Assembly (NCBI GenBank): GCA_030068145.1
Contig: JAPJBO010000107.1
Span: 1 to 64,000 of the forward strand
DNA length: 64,000 bases
Source: Diplonema papillatum
Taxonomy: Eukaryota; Euglenozoa; Diplonemea; Diplonemida; Diplonemidae
Reading direction: 5' to 3'
Of the stretch, positions 50,295-58,652 are shown piece after piece. The notes below the pieces were generated by a model, which was given only the letters and a program-made list of their open reading frames with translations, was not told the origin of the DNA and made no database searches. Made by a program: the position numbers and the translations under genes. Every line of letters begins with the position of its first letter. The stretch's first letter is position 1.

Positions 50295-53200
50295 TTATCG
50301 GATGACGTCGTCACCTGCCATTGCGTCGTCAAGGTCGAGCATTTGCGGAGCTAGCGGGGTTTGGCTTTCTTGCGATTCCAGAGACTGAGTCGGCGAGTAC
50401 GAGGGCGGGCACGTGTGTCCGTTTTTCACTTTCGAGGGCATTGGTGTGCCCGTGGTCCCCGGTCGTTTCTGAGAGCTGCTTGCCCTCGGTACCTTCTTCT
50501 TCCTTCGTTGCACCCCTGAGTCGGGGGTGGTCGCCTTCGTCTTCTTCCGCTTGCGGCCGGCGATCAGGCCTTCCTTCGGGGTGCCGAGCACCCTCTTCTT
50601 CAGCGCTGGTCGTTCGCTGGTTCCTGGCGTTGGTGGCGGCCTCTTGGTCGCCCGTCCGGTCGTCGCCGTCTCCTTTTTAGTTGCCGCGAGCGGCGCTCGC
50701 GCCGCTCGCGCCGCTCGCTTTCCTACTGGCGTTTCCCGCTGTACACCCACCTGGGTGGGTGAGGAGGGCCTCTTCTTCTTGTTGCGTCCGGGGGTTGACT
50801 CGACGTTCGGCTTGTTGGACTGGTGGTGGCCGCGGCTGCAACATGCCGCCGGTCGCCTCTGCGTCAGCGTAGGGAGCCTTTTGCACTCTTGGCAGGTCCC
50901 TCTGCCATGCGTGCGGCAGGCATGATGCCCGCTGCGGCAACACGCCGCCGCCGTCTTGCACTCGCCGCACTTCGTCGTGCTGTGCTCTGTGCACACCGCG
51001 ATCGGCTGCCCATCGTTCGCGTGGTGATGGTGCCGGCAGCACATCTCTACCGTGGGAACGTCCCTTCGGACGAGTGCTCTGCACGCCTCACACTTCCCTT
51101 TGTGATGGGTCGCGCACGTGACGAGTGCCTTCTCTATACCGACACCCGGCATATGCACGGGGTCTGGGTGTTGTTGTGGTGGGGCAGGCAGGGCCCACCT
51201 CGCCGCTCTCCCGATCGTCCAGTCAGGGTACGTCGGGCACTGCGTCCCTACATCGCTTCCTTTTACTTGTTCCTCAAGTATCGTCCCCGTGTGTGCCTCG
51301 CGAAAGCGTGGCCTGGGCCGTATACCCGATATCCCCGTGATGCCCATGAACGACAGCGACGTCGTCGGGCACACCCTCTCTCCTCTCATGCAGCTTCCCA
51401 GCCCTTGCTGTGCCGCCAGCTTGTCCAACGCGCTCATCATGCAGCGCAGGACGTTTCCCCGTTCTCTCACCCCCTTCGGCGCATTCCCGTGCAGCGGCAT
51501 GCTGAGGCCCGAGAAGAGTTCAAAGTCGATCGCAAGCTCCAGCATTGACGCCTGCCCGTTCTCGGTCCATTGCATGTCCGACAGCCACGCTACCAACGCA
51601 TAAAACGTCGGTAGTCCCCAGGTCTTGTTCCGCTCCCACGTCCATGCCGGGGCAATCCGCGCGAAGGGGTGGTCAAATTTCTCGGCAGGCATCGCATTCG
51701 CTCTCGACCAGGGGGTCGTGGGGTTCCTGGCCACCCAGGCACGTGCTTCGAGCCCAGCCCGTTCCGCAAGGATTTCAGCCATCATCTCCTGGAGCCGCCT
51801 CGAGAATTGGGCATTCTCGGGTACTACCACACCGTGTTCCAGCGTGCATCTGGGCCAGTCGGCCCGGTTGGCTGCCATCAGCTCGGCATGTGCCTCTCGT
51901 CGCCGTACGTGCGAGTACGCTCCGCAGTCCCAGAATACGTGTTTCTCGTCCTCGGTGTCGCCGCTTCCACAGTGCTTGCAGCTGGGCGCCTGCGGCTCAG
52001 CTCCGGCCTGCCTCATCCGCGACGTGTACTCAGCCGTGTTCACCCCCCCCGCCAACGCTACACGTATAAGCCTCGCGGTGTGCGCGGGACATTCACGCAT
52101 CCTCCAGAAGGAGTTCGTCCGCTCCAGGTCGGCTCTCTGTATGCCCTCGAATCCCGGCCGCCTCGCCACCAGTCGGGACCACGTCTTCGCCCTCAAGTCC
52201 GCCCTAACTTCATGTCCCCTCTTCGAAGGTGCCGAGGTTAACGGGTCATACGTTGCTCCATTCCTCAGCGTGCGAGACAGGGGCCCGGGTCCCCATACGT
52301 GTCCACACTCCGCCAGTCCAACTGGCCCCAGGGGTAGGTCCCCCTCGGCGTATCTTCCCCGGATGCTCTCCATCAGAGGCAGCAGTCGTGGCAACCTCTC
52401 GCACGCCGCGTAAAACGCTGTCGTCACCCTATATGCTAGGCATGTACCGGGATCCGTCAGGTGGCCCTTCTCCTGAAAGTTTAGGACCATCTCCCTCGCG
52501 CGCTTCGGGTTGGATCCACCCCAGATCAGTCCCATCACCGACGTCGTCAGCCGTTTCATCGCCACCTTCGATACCGGCGCGAAAGAGCAGCCTGACAGCG
52601 CCGCCGGTAGCACATTCGACTGCACAATCCGGACCCGCTTTTCGTACCGGAACGGCGCATGGCGGAGGCCTTCCGCCAGGGCAGCCGCCTTCTCCACCCT
52701 CTCCGAGTCGGACCTTTCCGTCCTATTCTTCGCCGTCGAGACTAGGACCCCGAGGCACTTGACGGATTTGCTAAACCGCAGCAGCGCATCCACGCTGCGG
52801 AGTTTGAGAGTCGACTGATGCCTACGTCTCGTCGAGAACGCGACCGTCTTCTGGAGGTTTAGCTCCATCCCGGTGAGTGTGCAGAACTCGTCTACTACGT
52901 CCACTCCCTTTTGCAGGGCGGCCTCCGACAGCCTGGACAGCAGTGTGGCGTCGTCCGCGTATGACTTTGGACTCACACCCTCCGCTTCTTTCTTGACCGC
53001 TTTCATCACTACCGACAGCAGGGCATTGATGAGTATGACGGATACAGGGCACCCTTGAAGGATACCGTTGGTCACACTGAACTCCCTGCCCACCCCTAAT
53101 GGTAGCTTGAAGCGTCTCGCGAGCAGTCTGTAGATAGCCCTCAGCGGCTTGAGAACCCGATTGTGCAATCCTAAGTCCTCGGCTAAGCGCAGTACTATCT

Positions 53201-56200
53201 CTCGCGGGACCATGTCGAAGCATTTCCGGAAGTCCAGCGCCACACCGTAGAGCGGCTCCCCGTCTAACAAGGCGTCCTCCATCTCGAGCCCAATTTCCAT
53301 CAAGACGTCCTCGATCCGGTGACCCGGTCGAAAGCCTTTCTGTCCTTCTTCGATCCATTCCTCTTGCCACAGAACTATGTCCGCCAGCCTGCGGCAGGCC
53401 CATAAGCGGTACACGGCGGATGTGACGGTTATCGGTCTTGTGTGCAGCGGGTCTTGACTCTCATCCTTCGGCACCATCGACACCAGCGCAGTTGTCATGC
53501 TTGCCGGCCAGTCTCCAGTTGTTTCGACCAGGTTCATGACGTCTGCAAGTGCATTCAGCAGGGGGAGCGGCAACTCCCGCAGTTCAGCCATACGCCAGCC
53601 ATCCACCCCTGACGCGCTTTTCTTCGGCTTCTTCCTCAGCAGAATTCGCAGCTCCTCCCCCGTGATTGTTCCGGCTTCCATCATATGTGGGCCGATGTGA
53701 TCCCGGAACCGATCCCGAAACGGCTCGTACTCCGGCTCTGGCCCGTCCTTGTACTTACGCAGGATAGGGTCCCACGCAGTGTTCAGCACCTCGTCCATCT
53801 CGTCAACATTTGCAGTCACTCCCGCCCCCTTTCGCAACACCCCCGACGGCTCAGCGCGTCCGGCGCAGATGGTTGTCAGACATCGTCTGCTCGCATCGGC
53901 CCTCTCGTTCAGCTTGTCTCGGTATTTCGTAAACCTGGCCGCCGATCCTTCCTTTCCGAGCCTGCTCGTCTCTTCCCGCAATGCCGTGAGAAGCTGCTTC
54001 GCCTCCTCATGATCCGGGAATCCTTCTGTCCCTTGGCCATCTTTCATGCACGCCTGTGCCAGCCGCCTGCTGTTCTGCCAGCAACGGGATACCTCATGCG
54101 GAACTGCCTCCGGCCCGCGCCGTTGCGCAAGGTAGCTGCAGATGCGTTCCATCCTGTGGATGGCCTTCCGGAGCCGTAGCTGTCTGCTGTTCGCCGCCCC
54201 CGACCCGTCGCTCGCAGTGCTTGCCGTGATGCAGACTCTTTTAGGTGACGTCTTTATCCCCCGTCCTGTACTTCTTCCCCTTTCTTCCGCAGGGATTCCG
54301 AAGGCATCCTGCAAGTACTGCTCACTGACTCGTGACCACTCGAGCCAGGCCTCTTCCACTCGCTGTGCTGCCAGCCGTTCTGCGAAATCGGAGTTGGCCA
54401 GTCTCTGTACGGCTTCCCTGTAAGCTTCTGTGTCCGAGAGGCCCCACTTGGGTCCCCCCTCCGTAGAGATTTCCCGCGGTACTTTAAATCGCCACACGAT
54501 TTGGCGCAGCGCCGCAATGTCCAGGGTCATTGTCACGAGCCGGTGTCCCGGCACGTTCACCGCGGTGGTGACGCATTGGCGGAAAGCTCCCGTCGTTATT
54601 CGGTTGAGGAGTATGCGGTCGATCCTCGTGCCCGATGTCCGGGCGTTGGTAAAGGTCGGTGGTGGTGGTGTGTCACCGGTACGCGCATGGTGCAGTTCCG
54701 CTGCGTCGGACCATCCATTCCTTAGTGCCTTCCGCAGTACAGGGGACCGGTCTTCTTCCGTGTTCAGGTCACCCATCACCATTATGGGGACGTCACCGAG
54801 GCTATCCGCCGCTGCGAAGAGGATCTTCTCCAGCATGTCCTCACGCTCCTCGCTCTCCGCCCTCCCGTTTCCGGAAGGGCAGTAGACATTGAACACGTGC
54901 ACGAACGTGTTGCCGGCCCCTGTTGCTACTACCGTATGGCTCACTCGGTCCGGGGACCGTACTGCTGCGTGCGCGAGCGCCGTCATCGTATCGTACGCCG
55001 GTATCGGTCTCAGTACTAGAGTGGAGAGCCCTCCGTTCGCGGCGTTCATCGTCGAGCGACTACCGGAGTTCCTACAGAGTCTTCCGGGTGGTGGCAGACC
55101 CCAGTGGCAGCACCATTTCCGCAGGTATTCCTCTGCCTGCACCCGTTTGCACGGAAGGAGTGTCACCTCCTGGCAGCAGAGAAGATCCGCTTCCACCGCG
55201 TCGGCCGCTGGGAGATACTGTAGTAGGTTGGTTACGTTTAACGTCGCGAACCTCATCTCCGCGCGGCCGGGACCAGGGTTTTGTTCGACGTCCCCCGCGG
55301 TTATCAGCCGCTGTCTTGCTGATTCTTTGATTGATTGTAGAGTTCTTTGGTGATGAAGCAAAAGTGTCCGTGGCGCGGGGCTGGACTGATGTTGGGGGGG
55401 TGCAGTGGATGCCTGAGGGCTGGGCGGGGGGGGTATGGGAGCTTCTTGCGGGGTGTCCCGGCCTTGCAAACTTTGGGAGGCGGCCTCGCGCACGGCCCTG
55501 TAGGTCAGCGAGACCCGGTCGCGTGCGACATCATCGGGACGAATCCCGTGCGTCCACAGGTTCCTGGCCTCGCCTTCCATGTGGCACAGTGTGCCGACCG
55601 GCAGAGGGGTTCTCAGTCTCCGGCTCCCCCTCTCCCATTCCATGACCGTGTCGCTCAAGAGCGATATGGTCGCTACCCTCGGACCCAGTTCTCTCTGGTC
55701 TCTGTGGGGGTTGATCCCCACTCCCCTCCGGTACCAGTTGGCCAGCAACTGGTCCGGTTCCCACCCAAGGCGGTCACGTATGAGATCCGCCGCTTCTTTC
55801 AGGGGCCCCTCGGGGATACCCCGTTCCAGTCTGATCGGGGGTTCACCTAGTCTATAGGCGTGCCCCCACTGCTGGGTTTCCCTGCTGTGTCCACCCCCCA
55901 GCCTTCCCCATGGGGCTTCCGGGTTGAGCTCGGGTGCTCGGCTCAGTCTATCCAGAAGATCCCGAGGGATCGCCTGGAAACTTAGCCCCGGGATGGGTCC
56001 CTCCACCCTGGCGGGGGGGCCCTCGTTGCAAGTTGGCCGGGCACACTGGCTATTGTAGGGGGATTGTTTGTGCGCAAAACCGGGCCCTCGGGGTATCACT
56101 CCCGGGCGATTGAGGCCAGGCGCGCCGTGAGAGAGAGGGAGGGGAAAAGAGGAGGAGCAGGAATTCTCTTTTTCCGTCTCTGCGTGATCGAACTGCCTAG

Positions 56201-56303
56201 CAGGGGTGCTAGGACTCGGCAGCCCGAACGAGGGCCTCGCGCGCAGGGCAACCCGTAATGGGCTGGCGGGGCCACTGGCGCCGGGTGCGGGCTGTGGAGG
56301 TAG
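50295..56303 (-). CDS. LINE ORF2 polyprotein: AlkB-like dioxygenase - 2A - endonuclease - RT - CCHC - Cys/His module
   Basis: The frame opens directly after the ORF1b UGA (no other stop between) and runs 2,002 aa. The first Met lies inside the AlkB domain, so expression by readthrough or reinitiation is likely. The AlkB domain (about 55490-55990) has NWYRRGVGINPHRD (NxYxxG...HxD), the distal His in WTHGI and RVSLTYR (RxxxxxR): all iron and 2-oxoglutarate ligands. Next are a Pro-rich linker and the 2A DVEQNPGP. The endonuclease has CCQEVTLL, GDLNTEED, GTRIDRIL and GHRLVTMTL. The RT has SGVDGWRMAEL, GFRPGHRIEDVL, ALDFRKCFDMV, ILQGCPVSVILINALL and SYADDATLL. A CCHC finger (CKHCGSGDTEDEKHVFWDC), three Cys/His units and a Lys/Arg-rich tail ending LDLDDAMAGDDVIR follow. 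The AlkB part presumably removes methyl groups from nucleic acid; its benefit to the element is unknown. Confidence 0.9.
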   Translation of the reverse strand, partial: LPPQPAPGASGPASPLRVALRARPSFGLPSPSTPARQFDHAETEKENSCSSSFPLPLSHGAPGLNRPGVIPRGPGFAHKQSPYNSQCARPTCNEGPPARVEGPIPGLSFQAIPRDLLDRLSRAPELNPEAPWGRLGGGHSRETQQWGHAYRLGEPPIRLERGIPEGPLKEAADLIRDRLGWEPDQLLANWYRRGVGINPHRDQRELGPRVATISLLSDTVMEWERGSRRLRTPLPVGTLCHMEGEARNLWTHGIRPDDVARDRVSLTYRAVREAASQSLQGRDTPQEAPIPPPPSPQASTAPPQHQSSPAPRTLLLHHQRTLQSIKESARQRLITAGDVEQNPGPGRAEMRFATLNVTNLLQYLPAADAVEADLLCCQEVTLLPCKRVQAEEYLRKWCCHWGLPPPGRLCRNSGSRSTMNAANGGLSTLVLRPIPAYDTMTALAHAAVRSPDRVSHTVVATGAGNTFVHVFNVYCPSGNGRAESEEREDMLEKILFAAADSLGDVPIMVMGDLNTEEDRSPVLRKALRNGWSDAAELHHARTGDTPPPPTFTNARTSGTRIDRILLNRITTGAFRQCVTTAVNVPGHRLVTMTLDIAALRQIVWRFKVPREISTEGGPKWGLSDTEAYREAVQRLANSDFAERLAAQRVEEAWLEWSRVSEQYLQDAFGIPAEERGRSTGRGIKTSPKRVCITASTASDGSGAANSRQLRLRKAIHRMERICSYLAQRRGPEAVPHEVSRCWQNSRRLAQACMKDGQGTEGFPDHEEAKQLLTALREETSRLGKEGSAARFTKYRDKLNERADASRRCLTTICAGRAEPSGVLRKGAGVTANVDEMDEVLNTAWDPILRKYKDGPEPEYEPFRDRFRDHIGPHMMEAGTITGEELRILLRKKPKKSASGVDGWRMAELRELPLPLLNALADVMNLVETTGDWPASMTTALVSMVPKDESQDPLHTRPITVTSAVYRLWACRRLADIVLWQEEWIEEGQKGFRPGHRIEDVLMEIGLEMEDALLDGEPLYGVALDFRKCFDMVPREIVLRLAEDLGLHNRVLKPLRAIYRLLARRFKLPLGVGREFSVTNGILQGCPVSVILINALLSVVMKAVKKEAEGVSPKSYADDATLLSRLSEAALQKGVDVVDEFCTLTGMELNLQKTVAFSTRRRHQSTLKLRSVDALLRFSKSVKCLGVLVSTAKNRTERSDSERVEKAAALAEGLRHAPFRYEKRVRIVQSNVLPAALSGCSFAPVSKVAMKRLTTSVMGLIWGGSNPKRAREMVLNFQEKGHLTDPGTCLAYRVTTAFYAACERLPRLLPLMESIRGRYAEGDLPLGPVGLAECGHVWGPGPLSRTLRNGATYDPLTSAPSKRGHEVRADLRAKTWSRLVARRPGFEGIQRADLERTNSFWRMRECPAHTARLIRVALAGGVNTAEYTSRMRQAGAEPQAPSCKHCGSGDTEDEKHVFWDCGAYSHVRRREAHAELMAANRADWPRCTLEHGVVVPENAQFSRRLQEMMAEILAERAGLEARAWVARNPTTPWSRANAMPAEKFDHPFARIAPAWTWERNKTWGLPTFYALVAWLSDMQWTENGQASMLELAIDFELFSGLSMPLHGNAPKGVRERGNVLRCMMSALDKLAAQQGLGSCMRGERVCPTTSLSFMGITGISGIRPRPRFREAHTGTILEEQVKGSDVGTQCPTYPDWTIGRAARWALPAPPQQHPDPVHMPGVGIEKALVTCATHHKGKCEACRALVRRDVPTVEMCCRHHHHANDGQPIAVCTEHSTTKCGECKTAAACCRSGHHACRTHGRGTCQECKRLPTLTQRRPAACCSRGHHQSNKPNVESTPGRNKKKRPSSPTQVGVQRETPVGKRAARAARAPLAATKKETATTGRATKRPPPTPGTSERPALKKRVLGTPKEGLIAGRKRKKTKATTPDSGVQRRKKKVPRASSSQKRPGTTGTPMPSKVKNGHTCPPSYSPTQSLESQESQTPLAPQMLDLDDAMAGDDVIR
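50830..51120 (-). other. three-unit Cys/His module in LINE ORF2
   Basis: Three successive units follow C-x2-H-x4-C-x2-C-x(6-18)-CC-x1-3-H-H: CATHHKGKCEAC...CCRHHHH, CTEHSTTKCGECKTAAACCRSGHH and CRTHGRGTCQEC...CCSRGHH. The spacing suggests a zinc-binding tandem domain. It is also present in copies 1 and 3 and, decayed, at 24.2 kb. I do not know a named family for it. Confidence 0.6.
55269..55292 (-). other. 2A ribosome-skipping motif (DVEQNPGP), intact
   Basis: LITAGDVEQNPGP matches the 2A consensus D-V-E-x-N-P-G-P exactly and lies between the AlkB-Pro-rich part and the endonuclease. In 2A peptides translation releases after the Gly and resumes at the final Pro, so AlkB (with any ORF1 readthrough portion) would be separated from EN-RT. 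Confidence 0.85.
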
Positions 56304-56306
56304 TCA
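56301..56306 (-). promoter_or_regulatory. putative leaky stop UGA-CUA between ORF1b and ORF2
   Basis: ORF1b ends AGC TGA CTA CCT. The frame continues open through 68 codons to the AlkB region and on to 50295. UGA followed by CUA is the best-known readthrough-promoting context in animal and viral genes. No in-frame ATG is available near the start of ORF2. Confidence 0.65.
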
Positions 56307-57896
56307 GCTCGTGCAAGTCTTGCACGCGCTGACGTCGCAGCCCTCGCATTCCAAGCGAAGCTGACCCTTCGCCTTCTTCTTCCTACACACGCCGCAGGTG
56401 TAGCCAGCTGCGGCCTTCGTGGGGGTCCCGAAGGCGTGGACGTGCTCTGCACCGTCCATCCGGGCGTCGCTTCCCGCGGGAGCCGGCCCGTCCCCTGCCG
56501 GCTCCGGCGTCTTCCTCTTCTTCTGCGCTGCCGCGTCCGCTGGCGGGGCCGCTGGCGGGGCCGCTGGCGGGGCCGCTGGCGGGGCCGCTGGCGGGGCCGC
56601 TGGCGGGGCCGCTGGCGGGGCCGCTGGTGGAGCCGCTGGTGGGGCCGCTGGCGGGGCCGCTGGTGGGGCCGCTGGTGGGGCTGCTGGCGGGGCTGCTGGC
56701 GGGGCTGCTGGCGCTGCTGGCGGGGCCGCCGGCGGGGCTGCTGGCTGCGGCTCGTCTTCCTCCGGCGCCGGCAGCCGCATCCGCCGCTTCCCGCTGGGGC
56801 TGGCAGCGAGCCGCCTGCGCCGCTCCCTCGGCATCTCCCCTCCGTCGAAGGGATTCACCCGGAGGTCGGGTGCCTCATCCCGCTGCAGCACGCGGAACGG
56901 GGGGTCGGTGGCCGACGTCACGACGCAGACCCGCACCCCACCTCGCAGGAACGACGTGACGACGTCTGCCTGCCAGCCGGCCTGCCGCAGGACGTGCTCC
57001 ACGTCCGCCTCGTGCTCGCGTGGCGCCGCGCCCATGAGCAGGAAACGCGGCTTCGATTCGAGGGGGGCAGCGGCGTGTTCGCCGGCCGCCGCACGCACCT
57101 CTTCCAGCGCGGCGTCGCTGCGTGCGCGTACGAGGAGGCGTTTGCCGGCGAGCACGAGACCGGCGGCCGCCCCGCCTGCCCGCTTCGCCACTTCCAGGGC
57201 GACCGCCCTCGTGGCCCCCTTCTGCAGGGCGACCACCGGCATGCTGTCCCGGCACGCCTTCTCCGTCGACCGCCAGAAGCAGCCATCCCGACCGGAGCTG
57301 GCCAGGATCTCGTCGGCATGGGCGCGGGGCACCCGCACGACCAGCTCGCGCCGCCCCTGCTGCGACGACACGCCCCACATGGTGTCGTCGCGGACACGTA
57401 TGTCCATCTTTAGGGCCGCCCTGACGGCCCTTCGGCATAGGCGTGTCAGCGCCGTGCGGGGGTCCTTCTCCACGCAAGACCACGTCTCCTCCGACGCGTG
57501 TTTGCGGGCCACGACGAAGGCCAGCACCGTCGTGGCAGCGGTCGGCTTCACCGCGCCGACGGGCACTCTCTGCACTGTCACCTGCCCCCGCTGGCGCACC
57601 GGTTCTCCGCCCGTCCACAGGTACATCTCTTGTACCCTTCCGCCCACCATCAGCACGGGGCCCCGTCGCGCGTCGCTGAAGGTCTCACGGCACAGCACGC
57701 CAAGGCGCACCCGCTTCCCGTCGCGCTCCGCGACGTCCACCGCATCCGCAGCGGGTCCCTTCGCTTCCTCTGCTGCGGCGGCGCTGGGGGCGACCCAGAG
57801 CCCAGCCCCGACCGCCTCGAAGTTGGGTTCTGGGAGGACCGGCGCGTCCCAGTCGGCGGCGTCGATCTCGCAGGGCGGCGGGGGCCGCCTGGTCAC
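56304..57896 (-). CDS. LINE ORF1b, gag-like protein with C-terminal CxxC finger
   Basis: The frame is open from 58229 but has no ATG or GTG before GTG at 57896, one base overlapping the stop of ORF1a (GTGA). The product, about 530 aa from there, has an acidic N-terminal patch (CEIDAADWDAPVLPEPNFEAV), a basic central region with probable RRM-like alpha/beta order (LVVRVPRAHADEILASSGRDGCFWRS, PRFLLMGAAPREHEADVEHVLRQAGW), a 200-bp AAPP repeat, and a final finger CGVCRKKKAKGQLRLECEGC...CKTC. This fits an ORF1 nucleic-acid-binding chaperone. Translation likely depends on a -1 shift from ORF1a across the CAG repeat or on stop-start coupling at GTGA. Alternatively, variation in repeat length has simply broken one original ORF. 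Confidence 0.65.
   Translation of the reverse strand: MTRRPPPPCEIDAADWDAPVLPEPNFEAVGAGLWVAPSAAAAEEAKGPAADAVDVAERDGKRVRLGVLCRETFSDARRGPVLMVGGRVQEMYLWTGGEPVRQRGQVTVQRVPVGAVKPTAATTVLAFVVARKHASEETWSCVEKDPRTALTRLCRRAVRAALKMDIRVRDDTMWGVSSQQGRRELVVRVPRAHADEILASSGRDGCFWRSTEKACRDSMPVVALQKGATRAVALEVAKRAGGAAAGLVLAGKRLLVRARSDAALEEVRAAAGEHAAAPLESKPRFLLMGAAPREHEADVEHVLRQAGWQADVVTSFLRGGVRVCVVTSATDPPFRVLQRDEAPDLRVNPFDGGEMPRERRRRLAASPSGKRRMRLPAPEEDEPQPAAPPAAPPAAPAAPPAAPPAAPPAAPPAAPPAAPPAAPPAAPPAAPPAAPPAAPPAAPPAAPPAAPPADAAAQKKRKTPEPAGDGPAPAGSDARMDGAEHVHAFGTPTKAAAGYTCGVCRKKKAKGQLRLECEGCDVSACKTCTS
56534..56750 (-). repeat. 15-bp minisatellite in LINE ORF1b (Pro-Pro-Ala-Ala)
   Basis: GGCGGGGCCGCTGGC-type units repeat about 14 times on the plus strand with a few substitutions, in frame with ORF1b as AAPPAAPP. 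Confidence 0.85.
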
Positions 57897-58009
57897 GTCC
57901 GCCCAGGTGGGCGCGTTCCCTTGCCGGGGGCGTTGTGGTTGCTGCTGCTGCGGCTGCTGTTGGTGTTGCTGCTGTTGCTGTTGGTGTTGCTGTTGCTGTT
58001 GCGGTTGCC

Positions 58010-58074
<65 letters not shown>

Positions 58075-58348
58075 GGTGCTGCTGTTGCTGCTTCGGTTGC
58101 TGCTGCTGCTGTTGCTGTTTCGGCTGCTGCTGCTGCTGCTGCTGCTGCGGTCGCTGCTGTTGCTGCTTCAGTTGCTGCTGCTGCTGCCTTGGTGGTTGCT
58201 GCGCCGGCTTGCCGCTCCGCGCTTCGATCCTACGCCTGAGCAGCGTCGTTGCCACGTCGATGATGCCGTAAACGGCATCCAGCTCGTCGAGGGCGGCGAG
58301 CTCAGCCATCCCCCGCGCCTCCTGGATCAGGACGTTGATCCTGTCCAT
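57893..58348 (-). CDS. LINE ORF1a, short helical protein with polyQ/polyS
   Basis: The ATG at 58348 gives about 151 aa (a TTG-started frame extends to 58474). The start MDRINVLIQEARGMAELAALDELDAVYGIIDVATTLLRRRIEA is likely an alpha-helical, possibly coiled-coil, segment. It then runs into Gln-rich and Ser/Asn-rich stretches encoded by CAG repeats and ends NHNAPGKGTRPPGRT. The stop TGA overlaps the GTG of ORF1b. It overlaps ORF1b's open frame by about 336 bases, in the -1 register. It probably forms the N-terminal part of a single ORF1 product by frameshifting. Confidence 0.55.
57940..58200 (-). repeat. CAG/CTG trinucleotide tract
   Basis: Plus strand CTG repeats with interruptions; the longest pure run (about 58013-58073) has 20 units. 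It encodes Gln or Ser in ORF1a and Gln then Ala in ORF1b. Confidence 0.9.
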
Positions 58349-58505
58349 CGCTTCCGTTTGGGTGAGCAGCGGGCAGCTCGTGTTCTTTAAGCGGGTGGGT
58401 ACCGCTGTTGTGTTAAGGGGGTGTTCGTCCTGGATGTTGTCCGGGCGCACTTTACCGGCCGCGTGAGCAGCCAATAAAGTACAGAAACTGTAGCTTTTAA
58501 ATCGT

Positions 58506-58524
58506 TGTTAAGCAGCGGCTGCCA
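58506..58524 (-). other. LINE 5'-junction target sequence (full-length copy)
   Basis: The minus strand reads TGGCAGCCGCTGCTTAACA, against TGGCAACCGCTGCTTAACA at copy 1. See the site-specificity finding. Confidence 0.65.
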
Positions 58525-58652
58525 AAACTTGCCGTGACACCTATGATCAAAGTAAAGGAGGAAAGGAGAAAATGTTTCTAAAAGAAAAGGGGCAGGTTGT
58601 ATTTTTGGACCCTCGTAGCTCGCTGGGTCAGGCGCGCCAGGTAGATGCTGGG
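58525..58652. other. short spacer between LINE and RT-OTU ORF
   Basis: 128 bp with no gene or repeat recognised; probably contains the 3' end of the RT-OTU element. Confidence 0.4.

Larger units (their letters stand above)
50236..58504 (-). mobile_element. full-length non-LTR retrotransposon: ORF1a, ORF1b, UGA, AlkB-2A-EN-RT ORF2
   Basis: It is bounded by the 10-bp duplication TTGTTAAGCA. Order on the minus strand: ~155-bp 5' leader, ORF1a (58348-57893), ORF1b frame (58229-56304), one UGA, ORF2 (56303-50295), and a ~60-bp 3' UTR ending GTACTTAAAAGAACTCAA without poly(A). Length is about 8.27 kb. The near identity with copy 1 and the uninterrupted 2,002-codon ORF2 indicate recent insertion. 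Confidence 0.85.

Noticed and set aside
51118..54885. Numerous plus-strand frames of 100-260 codons
   Set aside because: They are antisense to LINE ORF2, and the same shadows occur antisense to copy 1, so they follow the real gene rather than being genes.
56419..58239. 606-codon plus-strand frame rich in Gly/Ala and Cys
   Set aside because: It mirrors LINE ORF1b and the CAG tract in reverse; composition artefact of a GC-rich region without stops.
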